From assembly GCA_024500155.1 (NCBI GenBank), contig CM044862.1:47936001-48000000 (forward strand): a stretch of 64,000 nucleotides of DNA. The letters run 5' to 3'. The stretch is from Chenopodium formosanum. Taxonomy: Eukaryota > Streptophyta > Magnoliopsida > Caryophyllales > Amaranthaceae. Numbering within the stretch: position 1 is the first letter of the stretch; each line of letters begins with the position of its first letter. This document shows, piece by piece, positions 1-10,934 of this stretch. The notes beneath the pieces were generated by a model that made no database searches, had not been told where the DNA came from, and was given only the letters and a program-made list of their open reading frames with translations. Both the position numbers and the translations under genes were made by a program.

Positions 1-2082
1 TCCCAAGTTATTTTTCTTGGCTTTAAAGTCTCATCACAAGGTATTGAAGTTGATGAAAAGAAAGTTGCTGCAATTCGTGAGTGGCCCACGCCACAAACCA
101 TTCAACAAGTTCGAAGCTTTCATGGACTTGCTTCTTTCTATAGAAGATTTGTGCGGAATTTGAGTACCCTCATGGCACCTATCACCGAGCTAACTAAAAA
201 TAAGAAGTTACTTTGGAATGATAAGGCTCAAAAGGCCTTTGATGAGGTAAAACATCAACTTACTAGTGCACCTATTCTTGCTTTGCCTAACTTTGATGAA
301 GTTTTTGAATTTGAATGTGATGCTAGTGGAGTTGGTATTGGTGCTGTTTTTTCACAAGTTGGGCGTCTCCTTGCCTACTTTAGTGAAATACTCAATGAAG
401 CACAACAAAAGTATAGCACCTATGATAAGGAGTTCTTTGCTCTTGTTCGTGCTTTGGACCGTTGGAGACATTACCTCATTTCCAAGGAGTTCATTCTTCA
501 TTCAGATCATGAAGCACTTAAATATCTTCAAAGCCAACAAAAACTCCAACCACGCCATGCCAAATGGGTGGAGTATTTGCAAGCCTTTCATTTTGTGATC
601 AAGCATAAGAGAGGCGCCATGAACAAAGGAGCTGATGCACTTTCAAGGAGATACACACTCTTGAATTCTTTCAAAGTAAGGGTGATTAGTGTTGAAGATT
701 TGAAAGCAAGTTACAAAAATGATCATGATTTTGGTGATTTATTTTTAAAATGTTCTAATCATGCTTACAAAGATTATTACATTTTAGATGGTTACTTGTT
801 TAAAGGAAATAGGTTGTGCATTCCAAGATCAAGCCTTAGAGAATCTCTTATCAAATAGTTTCATGAAGGAGGAATGGCGGGACACTTTGGCATATAGAAG
901 ACTACTCTTCTTGTCCAAGAATACTTTCATTGACCTAGATTGGTCCATGATGTGGAGTTCATTGTGAAGAGATGTGTGATATGTCAAAAGGCCAAGAGTC
1001 ATAGTCTTCCACAAGGCTATCTTTCGCCCTTACCTATTCCACAAGCCCCATGGGAAGACATTAGTCTTGATTTCGTTGTGGGACTTCCTATCACCCAACG
1101 AAAGAAAGATTCTATAATGGTTGTTGTGGATCGATTTTCTAAAATGGCTCATTTCATTGTTTGTCATTCAACTTATGATGCTACTCATGTTGCTAACTTG
1201 TTTTTCAATGAGATTGTCCGTTTGCATGGTGTACCTAAATCTATGGCGAGTGATCGTGATCCAAAATTTCTAAGTCATTTTTTGCTTACATTATGGAGGA
1301 AGATAGGCACGAAATTGAACTTTATAACTTCAAGTCATCCTCAAATAGATGGTCAAACCGAAGTGACTAATAGAACTTTGGGAACCTTGTTGCGGTCTTT
1401 GGCTACTAAATGTCCCAAGCAATGGGAAGAGATGCTTCCTCATGCGGAGTTTGCTTACAACCGTGTGCCAAGCAAGACAACAGGTTTGAGTCCTTTTGAA
1501 GTGGTGTATGGATTCAATCCGTGCACTCCTATTGATCTCACTCCTATCCCATCACCAAACAAGTCCAACAATGATGCCGAGGTGCGTGCAAAAGAAATCA
1601 AGTCTATGCATGAGCAAGTTCATTCCAAAATTGAACAAGCTAATGCAAAGACAAAGGCCTACTATGACAAGAAAAGAAAGGAGGTCCGTTTTCAGCCCGG
1701 TGACTTAGTTTGGATTCATCTTCGAAAGGAAAGATTTCCTTCCAAAAGGTGGTCCAAGGTTAGTCCTCGTAGTGATGGTCCATTTGCTATTGTTGAAAAG
1801 GTGAATGATAATGCTTACAAAGTTGAGTTGCCTGGAGATTATGGTGTTTCTAGCACCTTTAACGTGGTTGATTTATCACCTTACTATGATGAGTTTGAAG
1901 AGTTGTCGAGTTTGAGGGCAAACTCTTTTCAAGAAGAGGGGAATGTTGTAGCCAAGCCTAACAACTTGGTTATGGACCTTTCTTTGGTTCAAGATGTAGC
2001 ATCATGTATTGGTGTTATGCATTCTATCCATGGGCAGCAAGATATTCAATCCCCTGAATTTGTTGTTGTTCTTATTAACTAG
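1..2082 (+). pseudogene. pol: R1 pol: RT end, RNase H, integrase (three nonsense codons)
   Basis: One reading frame is open from base 1 to the stop at 2082, apart from in-frame stops at 856-858 (TAG), 895-897 (TAG) and 931-933 (TGA, probably from Trp). In order it shows the end of reverse transcriptase (FYRRFVRNLS near 140), RNase H (FECDASGVGIGAV near 305, YDKEFFALV, HSDHEALKYL), the integrase zinc finger (HEGG, GHFG, CVICQ; the stops fall here), the integrase core with its acidic residues in LDFVVGL, SDRDPKF and GQTEVTNR, and a GPY/F-like module (SDGPFAIVEKVNDNAYKVEL). In life this would be the polyprotein that copies and integrates the element. The last 46 codons lie inside the 3' LTR. It cannot be functional as it stands. 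Confidence 0.93.
1931..1943 (+). other. R1 polypurine tract (plus-strand primer)
   Basis: The purine run AAGAAGAGGGGAA abuts the TGTTG start of the 3' LTR. It also encodes residues of the pol tail (SFQEEGN), so priming site and protein share the same bases. R2 and R3 have the same arrangement. Confidence 0.8.
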
Positions 2083-2542
2083 TTTATTCTATTTCATTTA
2101 ATGCTTTGAATAAATTGTAAACTTTAGTAATATTTTAAGTTTGCAAATTAGTTATATTTTTCTTAGTTCTTTTAGCTAATTTTAGTTCGAAAATATAATG
2201 TCACATTCACTCAAAGTACAAGTGCAAAATACATCAAAACGGCAGCCATTTAAGCTTGGAATCCGAAATTCTTTTACAAGGAATTTCAAAACTTTGACTT
2301 GGGAATTACAATCAGTTTTAAAGAGGAATTACAAGCCTTAAATTCAGCCTTCAAGTGGCTGTTTATTTCAGTCAGCATTGGAGCATATAAAGGGCGTCCA
2401 AGTACATCCTTGTCCATATTCATTCAAGCTTATTTCAAGGCTTGAATCAAAGAGGAGTTACACTTCTTTGCTGTTAGAATTTTGGCGTGAATATTGGAGG
2501 AAATACTTATCCAAATTGCTACTTTGTTAGGTGTGAATCAAG
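1944..2542 (+). repeat. R1 3' LTR, first segment (interrupted by T1)
   Basis: Starts TGTTGTAGCC after the polypurine tract and carries the last 46 pol codons. It is cut at 2542 by T1; the last five bases, TCAAG, are the left TSD of that insertion. From 2083 onward it is non-coding and AT-rich. Confidence 0.8.
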
Positions 2543-3183
2543 TGTTTCGGGGGTTTTTGTCCCTCGGGAGAGTTACAACACTGAAACTGGATTCAACTGA
2601 GGATGCCTGTACCTGCAAAGCAAACGGACCGCCGGATGGTCAGTGGTCCGCCTCCGAAGATTAAGTCAGTAAATATTCGAAGATGAAACGTGCGGAAGTA
2701 AAGTTATCTGCTTGGATTCCAAGCTCAGGTAAAGTGCTGTGTGTTCCTTGAAAACGACTGCTCTGTGGTAAGTGACGTATTGTCTCGTGTTGTGTGTCAA
2801 GAATTCTCTCTTTTTTTGTCCCCCGTCATAAATGACGTAACGTCCCTATTTATAGGGAAAAGTGCGCCCTCCTAGGATCTGATGACCTAGGAGTTAGGTC
2901 ACACCGTTTTGCGGCGCCTCGGGATTTGGGCCTTAGAAGGCCGCCATCCCAGGGCCAACACCTGAGTGACACGTGTCATTGTGCCCAAAAGGATTCTGAA
3001 GCACCTTTTAGGTGACACGTGTCGCCGACTGAATGGTCCCTGCTGGACCTTCAGTCCACGTAGGACGAAGAAGAGTCCTCCCTCCACGTGTCATCACTCC
3101 ATAGGTCCAAATGGCATCTATATGGAGGACACGTGGCGCTTTCTAGCTGGGCCACCTGGCCGGGTATAAAAATACCCAAATCA
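2543..3183 (-). repeat. T1 3' LTR
   Basis: 641 bp, nearly identical to 13569-14209. On the plus strand it reads TGTTTCGGGG to ACCCAAATCA. It contains a minus-strand TATA box at 2847-2854 and four CACGTG cores (2970-2975, 3016-3021, 3085-3090, 3130-3135), two of them inside the 10-bp palindrome GACACGTGTC. Confidence 0.95.
2968..3135. promoter_or_regulatory. Cluster of G-box (CACGTG) palindromes in T1 LTR U3
   Basis: Two GACACGTGTC palindromes (2968-2977, 3014-3023) and two further CACGTG cores (3085-3090, 3130-3135) fall within 170 bp; a fifth core lies just outside the LTR at 3201-3206. CACGTG is the classic G-box/ABRE core bound by plant bZIP and bHLH factors. The cluster lies between the minus-strand LTR promoter and the plus-strand promoter of the antisense gene. 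A role as a shared enhancer is inference. Confidence 0.6.
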
Positions 3184-3197
3184 TTTGCCCCTCACAG
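3184..3197 (-). other. T1 polypurine tract
   Basis: On the minus strand CTGTGAGGGGCAAA directly precedes the 3' LTR. T2 (21287-21300) and T3 (37237-37250) have matching tracts ending GGGGAAAA. Confidence 0.75.
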
Positions 3198-3295
3198 GGA
3201 CACGTGCATTGCACGCGACTCCTGTGCCAGGTGTCAATATCTGAGTGGTCAGATTCAAAAATTACTGGAGGGAAAAATTAGGGTTTTTACCCCCC

Positions 3296-3303
3296 TATAA
3301 ATA
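3296..3303 (+). promoter_or_regulatory. TATA box of the T1 antisense gene
   Basis: TATAAATA on the plus strand, 225 bp upstream of the ATG at 3528 and outside the LTR. T2 (TATATATA, 21427-21434) and T3 (TATATATA, 37377-37384) carry a TATA box about 220 bp upstream of the same gene. This suggests a dedicated promoter opposing gag-pol. Confidence 0.6.
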
Positions 3304-3527
3304 GTAAGGTTTGACCCCCCTCTTGGATTCACACCTTGGCGAATCTTTGGAGAATCTTGGACTTTTTGACTTAAAGAATCTCAAAATTCCCTAAGCGTTT
3401 TTCAAGCATCCGACACTCGGCTACCAGTTCGACTGTTCTTTAGTCAACCAGGCGTCTTTCTCCCTTCTTCTAAAGGTAACGCCTGTATTTTCTTTTTACT
3501 CTTCATTTTTTCTTTGTTTTCGAAAAA

Positions 3528-6451
3528 ATGGTTCCCCAATTGCATGCGGCACGGCGTAGGATAGTGATCAGCCGGTCACCGGGGACGGCTGAATCTAGAA
3601 CTAGCAGTGCCGAATGCTTGGCCAAAGATCCTGCTTTGCGAACTTCCCCGAATCCGACCGTTTCCGTGTCTGTGCAGGATACTATGGCCAGGACCAAAAG
3701 AACAGCAAGGCAGTGTAGCTCCGATGGAGTTTTCTACCATTCGGACGGGTCGACTGTTTATTCAGACGGCTCGATAAGAGTGCCTCATAGTGAGCTGTCG
3801 GAACACCTTGACAGCCCTTCCTATCTTCCTCCAACCCCCACTTATTACCATTCGCCCACATCTAGTGGAACTCCCAATGATGGAATCCTGAGGGAGGCGG
3901 ATGAAGAATATCAACCCGGGCCTTCTAGACAGGCGCCGGAAGAGAGTCTAGGGGAGGACCCCGCTGGCACCAGTCGGCGGTCCCCTAGCTCTGATGAGAG
4001 CTCTGATGACGAGTCGGCCTCGTCATCTTCTTCAGAGAATGCCTCCGTAGCTTTAGAGGAGGCTAGATCAAACATAGATTCTGCCAGAGAGTCCCTGGCA
4101 GTGGATAGGGGGGAAAGCTGTGCCGAGCCGAGTGCTTCCAGGAGCTTGGAGAGAGCCCCCTACTATCAGCATGTTCCGCCAGGCAGGCGGAGTGCCATGG
4201 CTTCCGGCCTTGCCAATTTTAGGCGCAAGGTCGTCCTAGGCTATGGCTACACTTTGTCGGTCCCTAACGAGGGCGACACCATAACCTGGCCGAGCCTGGC
4301 CAGCTATCAAGATAAAGCATTCGGCTGCTATGAAGCGGCCTTCCAGGCTGGGCTCCGCTTCCCTCTACATCCGGCCGTGGAGAGGATCTTGGACGGATAC
4401 CAACTGGGTATCTGGCAACTTGTACCCAAGTCCTGGATCAATATTCTGGGGTACGTTGCCGCCTGTGAGATGCTGCAGGTGGAGGTGAGCTTTGAAGCGT
4501 TCGCCCACATGAACTATCTGAGCAGGGCGCCTGCTAGGGGCGGTGAAGGCTGGTACACCTTAACCACTTGCAAGGGGTACATGATGGCTGTTGGCAAAGA
4601 GAACAAGTGGAAAGACTGGAGGACTAAGTTTTATATAGTCAAGTCTGCCGACAGCCGCCTGAACCAAAAGTATAACAGGTGGAATAAGGATCCACCTCTC
4701 CTAGCAGGCAGGAGCGCATTGCCGCCTATTCCTAAGCAGGCAAAGGAGGAGATCATGGACGCGGGGTTGTTTACCGTGTCCGTGTGGACGAATGATGAGG
4801 GGGACAAGGAGGTCACCCCTCAATGCTATCTCCCTTTGTACAAGTGGTTTGAAGAAGGGACATTCTTAGCCGCCTGTGGGCTAAGTTCTGAGATGCCGAG
4901 AGGTAGTCGGCAGTCTGTTTTATATGCAATTACTTCTGCTTTTCAGTACTTGTTTAATGATGCTAATCACTTGTTTATTTTTGCAGATAAAGCAATGGAA
5001 AAGCTCTCGGCCACAAGGAAGCCGGCTGTATCTGCTGCTCGATATAGGTCGAATGTTTTAAACAGGGAAGAAGCAACCACCCACACCAAAGTGGACGAAC
5101 AGAAAACTGGCGGCACCTCCAAGGTAGAAAATTGTTATACTTTCATTTCTGACCAATATTAAATTTGCCCGAATGATTTCTAACTTGCGTTTATCTTGTG
5201 TGGATGTAGGGTACGCCTTCCAAATCTCCTCCAAAACCATCTGACCCTAAAGTCCAAAAGACAAGGGCGGGTGATGTGAGCGCATCCGGCAAGGGCGGCC
5301 GGAAGCACGTTGCTCATAAGCCCTAGAAGGGCCCAGACGCCTCTTCTCTCAATGATGAAAAGGAGATCAGCAAACCGGATGCCCAGAGGGCATCGAAGGG
5401 TGGCTTTAAGCAACCCACCACTGCTGTCGGCTCAGCAGGAGAGAAGAGGAGCCTGGGGAGAGAGGAGGAACAGAAGGACGATGGTAAAATCCATCCGCCC
5501 CTATTTTTCTTTCATTTGGGTGTACTTGAGTTATTTTTCTTACTTTCTCTCCTTCTCAGTTCCTGTGCAGAGGCCGACTGTGGTCCAGATGGCCAAGTCC
5601 ATGCTTAGGGCAGTTGATCCTGACGACAAGGCGTCTGTCAGAGGAGTCGGCACCCTTGACTTGGATGGCATCTTGGGGACCCTCTGCGAGGTATGAGTCT
5701 TGGCTCAAGCAATTTTTTAGCATTACTCCTTTTTCCGCCTGGTTTTAACTATTCGGTTCTTTTACAGGCCATGTTGCGCGTCCAAGGGCTCAGACAACCC
5801 CTCAAGGAGAAATCCAAAGAGGTAACAGTCGCCAAAGCTCGGGCCGAGTCCGCCTTGGATCGAGCTCAATTTGATATTGCTCAGAATGAGTATCTGACGC
5901 TTGATATGATGTATTCGCAGGCGGATGCCAATATGCAAGTGAAGAAGGACTTGGACTCGGCCCGCCTGCGCATCACTTCCCTTAAGAAAGAGATTTCAAC
6001 TCTTAAGGAGAAGCTCGAGCCTCTTCAAGATGCCAAAGAAGAGGCCGAGAGAGCCAAGCAGAAGGTGGGCCGCCTGGAGCAGCGCCACAGCAACCAGGAG
6101 CATCAGCTGAAGTCCAAGTTTGAGTCCGTGGCTGATCAAGAGAGAGAAGCTCTTGTTAAGCAAATGATGAGCGATTATGAAGCCATCATGCGGGACACTT
6201 GGGCGGTTGTACAGCCGGACTCGGACTACCAGATTTGGAAATCCAAATTTGACGAAACCAGCAAAGCATTCGACGCTCGCCTTATTGAAGAGGCTGAGAA
6301 TGCTGAGGCCGAGGAAAGTTCTAGGTCCGACTCTTCTGGGGAGTCGTCCTCGGGCAGCGAGGAGGAGGATCAGGCGGAGGAGCCAGAGAAAAAGGAGGAA
6401 GAGCAGCCGAAGGATGACAAGCCGGCTGCCACTAAAGAGGCTCTCCCTTGA
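3528..6451 (+). pseudogene. T1 antisense extra gene (aORF2-type), five exons, one premature stop
   Basis: A gene on the strand opposite to gag-pol, between pol and the 3' LTR. My exon model is 3528-4902, 4987-5123, 5210-5483, 5560-5690 and 5768-6451; every junction is GT-AG and keeps frame, giving about 866 codons. Exon 1 has a Ser/acidic-rich N-terminus, then a globular domain (YEAAFQAGLRFPLHP, WQLVPKSWINILGYVAACE, WYTLTTCKGYMM). This resembles Pfam's 'putative gypsy type transposon' family (Transposase_28-like); the link is recalled, not searched. Exon 5 is a long coiled coil (about residues 640-780) ending in an acidic tail. A TAG at 5324-5326 interrupts exon 3. T2 and T3 share the exon pattern. 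The biochemical function is unknown. Confidence 0.75.
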
Positions 6452-7758
6452 TCACTTAAGCTTTTATGCTTATCTGCGGCCGAATGGCCATGTACTTTTC
6501 TTTTCCGGCCTGTGTGCCGAGTATTTGTATCTTTACCGACCGAAGGGTCGGGTAATTTAACAATCTTTCTGGCTTTGCCAGATAACAATCTTAACCAATC
6601 GTCTGGTGACGATTGGTCTTTTTAATTTGAACCACTCGGCCATTTGGCTGAAGTTATCCATATTGTTGTTGTTCTTTGCATTTTGAATTTTTTATTTGCA
6701 TGTTTTTGGCTAAGTATTATAACCTGTATATCATGCGAATGTTCTTGCCCCTGGACAGATGTCGGGTGGTTTCGGTTTATTGGATTGATTGACTTAGAAA
6801 TTTTTGATACTTAGAAGAGTATGCATGATTTCTAAGTCAATCAATCACTATGGTGATTGCCCCAAACCACACGGCAGACGTCCATCCAAAATTGGCAAGC
6901 ATAAGTGTTCATTCGGCCATTGGCTCGAACTAACTCTAATTTCCAACTTAGCTAATTTGCGAAGGGTAAACCTCCGCTTGTTCTGCCCCATAAGCAAAAA
7001 ACAAGCGCCTCCGGCCATAAGCCTCTTTGAGATAAAATGCTAAGTTTGTAACTTAACCAATTTTCTTTTAAAAATAATTGTCCGCCTGTCTTGCTCCATA
7101 GACAAGGATCATACGTCATCCGGCCAATAGCCTTAATAATTGTTAAGTAGTTAACTTAACTTGTATAAAATATTCCGCCTGTTTTGCCCCTGAGCAATAA
7201 CAGTGACAACTGCGTTAAATTGAAAATTAAGGTCTTTTAGATTTCACTTTCGATTAAAACAAACGACTGCGAATGCTGCCTTAGCATTCGGTAGGGCCGC
7301 TTGATATATTCGTAGAGCAATGTGCCACCCAAATGGAAGATGCTTCTCCTCGACGAATTCGCCCAAATGGACGTCGCCGGTTATCTGACTCATGTTGGAG
7401 CAGACGGTCATGCTCATGTTGGAGCAGACTGTGACCATTCGGTCTCTTTTGTTTATTAACATCCGGCCATGGGCCTCATCATGATTTTATCTGGCCTTAG
7501 GCCTCTTAAATGATCAAGTAAATATTCATCAAGTGTTGGTGTAAACTTGATGAATTTCGTAGGGACGACTATTCTAAAACAATCGGCTCCTTCAGAGGGA
7601 TTGGGGCGTCTGCTGTTGGGACAGACGCTTTCCAAACATATTGGCCGTCTGTATTTGGTACAGGCGGCACTTAAAGAAAAAAGATATGTTGGGAAATGAA
7701 GGCATATTCTCATTAATAATACATGAGATTTACAAAATTGAGGTCTTTTCATTCGTAC
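6452..7758. other. T1 convergent spacer between antisense gene and pol
   Basis: About 1.3 kb without a supported coding region, between the 3' ends of the plus-strand antisense gene and minus-strand pol. It has GC-rich short inverted motifs (for example GGCCGAATGGCC at 6479) and a conserved hairpin at 6761-6880, annotated separately. I see no other structure. Confidence 0.6.
6761..6880. other. Conserved hairpin in T1 spacer
   Basis: A perfect 19-bp stem is formed by GATTGATTGACTTAGAAAT (6783-6801) and its complement at 6828-6846. Inside it is a small stem ATACT/AGTAT (6807-6811, 6818-6822). Outside it is GTGGTTT/AAACCAC (6766-6772, 6864-6870). T2 (30918-31047) and T3 (40712-40841) have equivalent hairpins, with ATGCT/AGCAT as the inner stem, which looks like a paired change. 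Its position between convergent genes suggests a 3'-end or transcript-stability element. Confidence 0.65.
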
Positions 7759-10700
7759 TTAGAAGTAATACTTTTTCAAGTTGTCTACATTCCAAGTTCT
7801 GGGCAGCTGCCTGCCGTCTGGTTCTTCCAGGCGGTAGGTGCCGTCTCTTATCTCCTCATAAATTCGGTAGGGGCCTTCCCAATTTGGGGTTAGCTTTCCC
7901 TGTTCATTCGCCCTACCGACTGCCTCCATTTTCCGTAGCACAAAGTCCCCCACTTTGAGAGGACGCTTGTGTACTCTTTTGTTATAAGCCCGAGTCATTC
8001 TCAGACGGTATATCTCATGACGCAAGGCAGCATTGCCCCTGCGTTCTGGAAGTGAGTCCAATGCTAGGCGCATGGCCTCCCAATTTGCCTCTTCATCATA
8101 CAACATGATTCGAAGGGTAGGCTCATAGTGCTCGATGGGCAGAACAACTTCTGCACCATACACCATTAGGAACGGGGTTTCTCCCGTTGCCCCTTTAGTA
8201 GTCGTTCTGATGGACCAAAGGACGTGTGGTAATTCATCCGCCCAAAGGCCACCAGCCCGCTCAATCTTCTTTTTAATTCCGTCTGAGATTAACTTGTTGA
8301 AGGCTTCGACCTGGCCGTTTGCTTGTGGCCGGCCGACTGATGCGAAGAAGCTTGAGACCCCCTGGTCTCACAGCCAAGTCTTGAGTTAAGGCGTCTCAAA
8401 TTGAGGACCATTGTCAAAAACCATAGACATGGGCACCCCGAAACGAGTGATTATGTTCCTCCAGATAAAGGAAATGACGTCTTTAGTCTTGATGTTTTTG
8501 ACTGCCTCAGCCTCTACCCACTTAGTAAAGTAATCCACAGCCACCAATATATAGCGCTTGCCACCTGGTGCAATTGTATATGGCCCCAGAATGTCCATGC
8601 CCCACTTGGAAAAGGGTATTGGGCTGTGGATGGCCGTCAGGTCTGTAGCCGGACGATGGATGAGCATGCCAAACTTTTGGCACTTGTCACATTTTTTCAC
8701 CATTTCCATGGCATCCGACTCCAGAGTCGGCCAAAAGTAAAGCCGCCTGACCTTGGCCGCGAGGGATCTGCCGCCTATATGGGAGGCGCAGAATCCCGAA
8801 TGCAACTCTTCGAGAACTTCCTTTCCCTTTTCAGGGGTAACACACTTCAACAGGGGTTTCAAAAAGCCAGCCCTGAAGAGCTCTCCTTGCCGTAACTCGA
8901 AGTTAGCTGCTCGTTTTTTCAGAACAGCCGCCTCCCGTGGTGAGTCAGGGAGCGTGCCGTCTGCAAGATAGGTCCGGATGCTGTCCATCCAGGTTGAGCT
9001 TCGGTCAAGAATTCCAATGGGGTCTTCCCCTGATATACTTCTTTTTTCCATGACCTCCCAGAAGACTGACCGAGGCGTTTCACAGGAGGCGGATGATGCC
9101 AATTTGGACAGAGCATCCGCCTGATTGTTTGAAGACCTGGGCACCTAAGTTAGATGAAATTCTTCAAGTGACCCAACTTCACTCTTGACCGCCTGCAAAT
9201 ACTTTATCATGGCCGGATGAGTGGCCTCGTACGTTCCATTAACCTGAAGTACGACCAGTTGAGAATCAGAGCAGGCGGATACCTTCTTCGCCCCTGCCGC
9301 CTTGCAATACCGGATGCCGGCCAGCAGGGCCTCATACTCGGCCTCATTATTAGAGACCTGAAACTTGAACCGTAGTGCGTATTTGTACTTATCTCCTTCA
9401 GGAGATTGACAGATAATCCCCGCACCACAGCCGTTCACAGTGGAGCTTCCATCCACATATACTTTCCAGACCTGGTCCGTATTGTCCGGAACAACCGGCC
9501 TTGTCATTTCAACAATAAAGTCAGCGAATGCTTGTCCCTTTATTGCCTTCCTTGATTCATAAGAGATTTCTAATCCTTGTATTTCGATTGCCCATTTGAG
9601 CATTCGACCAGAAGACTCCAAGGTTGTGAGTGGCCGTTTGATCGGTTGGTCAGTATAGACCTCTACCGCATGCGCCAAGAAGTAAGGTTTAAGCTTCTTG
9701 ATGGCCATGTAAAGGGCAAGGCCGAATTTCTCAACCATGGGGTACCGAAGCTCCGCATTTCTTAAAACATGGCTTATGAAATACACCGGGAGCTGGATGC
9801 CGTCTCTTTCAGCTAAGAGGACAGCACTGAGGGCATGATCAGAGACAGCTAAGTACATGAAGAGCTTCTCTTTAGGCAAAGGGCTGACAAGCCTCGGCAA
9901 AGAGTGCAGATGAGTTTTTAGCCATTGAAAGGCCGCTTCTGCATCATCCCCCCATTCAAAATTTGTCTTCTTTTTGATTGCCTGGAAAAAGTAGAGGCAC
10001 TTGTCCCCTGAACGACTGAGGAATCTCCCCAGGGCCGCCAGACAACCTGTTAGTTTTTGCACTTCCTTCACAGTACGGGGCGATTGCATGTCGATTACCG
10101 CCTGTATTTTCTCAGTGTTGGCCTCTATTCCTCTTTGGTCAATCAAAAATCCGAGAAACTTCCCAAACTCAACAAGGTGATCCGCCAGCTGTTAGGATTT
10201 GACTATCATATCATCAATGTACGCCTCTACATTCCTTCCGATTTGATTAATAAAGACCGTATTAATCATTCGTTGGAAGGTAGCAGGCGCATTCTTCAAA
10301 CCAAACGGCATCACAGTATAACAGAACAACCCCTGATCAGTAACGAATGCCGTCTTTTCTTGATCTTTTTTCCACAGGGGGATCTGATGGAAACCTGAAT
10401 AGGCGTCCATGAAACTCATCAGGGCATGTCCGGCTGTTGAGTCGACCAGACTGTCGATCTTAGGAAGTGGATAACTATCCTTTGGACATGCCTTGTTGAG
10501 GTCTGTGTAATCAACACACATCCGCCAAGTTCCATTCGGCTTTTTTACTAACACAACGTTAGCCACCCACTCAGGGAAGTTGCACGGCCGAAGGAACTTG
10601 GCATCTAACAGCTTTTTTACTTCGGCAGCTGCCGCCTGACTTCTTTCTTCGCCGTGGTTTCTTTTCTTTTGCCGGATGGGCTTCTTTATAGGATCCACGG

Positions 10701-10931
10701 CGAGTTTGTGGACGGCAAGATCCGGGCTGATGCCAGGCATCTCCTCCACTTCAAAGGCAAAGATGTCTTTGAATTCCTTGAGTAGCTGGTGAAGGCTTTC
10801 ACCCAGCTTTGCAAATGCAACCGTCCCTACCTTAACAGTCCGTTCTGGACAGCTGTCGTCCAGAGGGATGTCAATGTGCTCACCAGTAGGCTGGGGCGGA
10901 GATCATCCGACCGTTCCCCGGTCAGTGATTG
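7759..10931 (-). pseudogene. pol: T1 pol: RT, RNase H, second RNase H, integrase (degraded)
   Basis: Follows gag-protease after a TAG codon. A 1-nt deletion near 10890 throws it out of the gag frame. RT (from about 10750) has VDYTDLNKACPKDSYPLP, the SFMDAYSGFHQ block and the catalytic YIDD. Just after YIDDMIVKS, at 10192-10194, is a stop, and about 69 bp (23 codons) present in T2 and T3 are missing. Then come RNase H (10146 to about 9620), a second, archaeal-like RNase H typical of Tat elements (WKVYVDGSS, NNEAEYEALL), and integrase with HHCC finger (SHIGG, CDKCQK), DDE core (MDILGPY, FDNGPQF, GQVEAFN) and a C-terminus ending NVDNLKKYYF. Further stops: 9145-9147, 8386-8388, 8368-8370. Confidence 0.92.
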
Positions 10932-10934
10932 CTA
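10926..10934 (-). promoter_or_regulatory. UAG codon with readthrough-type context between protease and RT (T1)
   Basis: The minus strand reads TAG (10934-10932) then CAATCA (10931-10926). The six following bases fit CARYYA, the context known to make UAG leaky in tobamoviruses. T2 (35723-35731) and T3 (43991-43999) keep the same nine bases at the same place. Programmed readthrough to make Gag-Pol is inference. Confidence 0.5.

Noticed and set aside
3528..5162. Exon 1 region of the antisense gene as an independent host gene
   Set aside because: The same gene occurs at the same place in three Tat elements with bounded TSDs, so it belongs to the element.
8401..8895. Plus-strand ORF of 164 codons within T1
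   Set aside because: It lies exactly opposite integrase coding and its composition is explained by the antisense of that frame.
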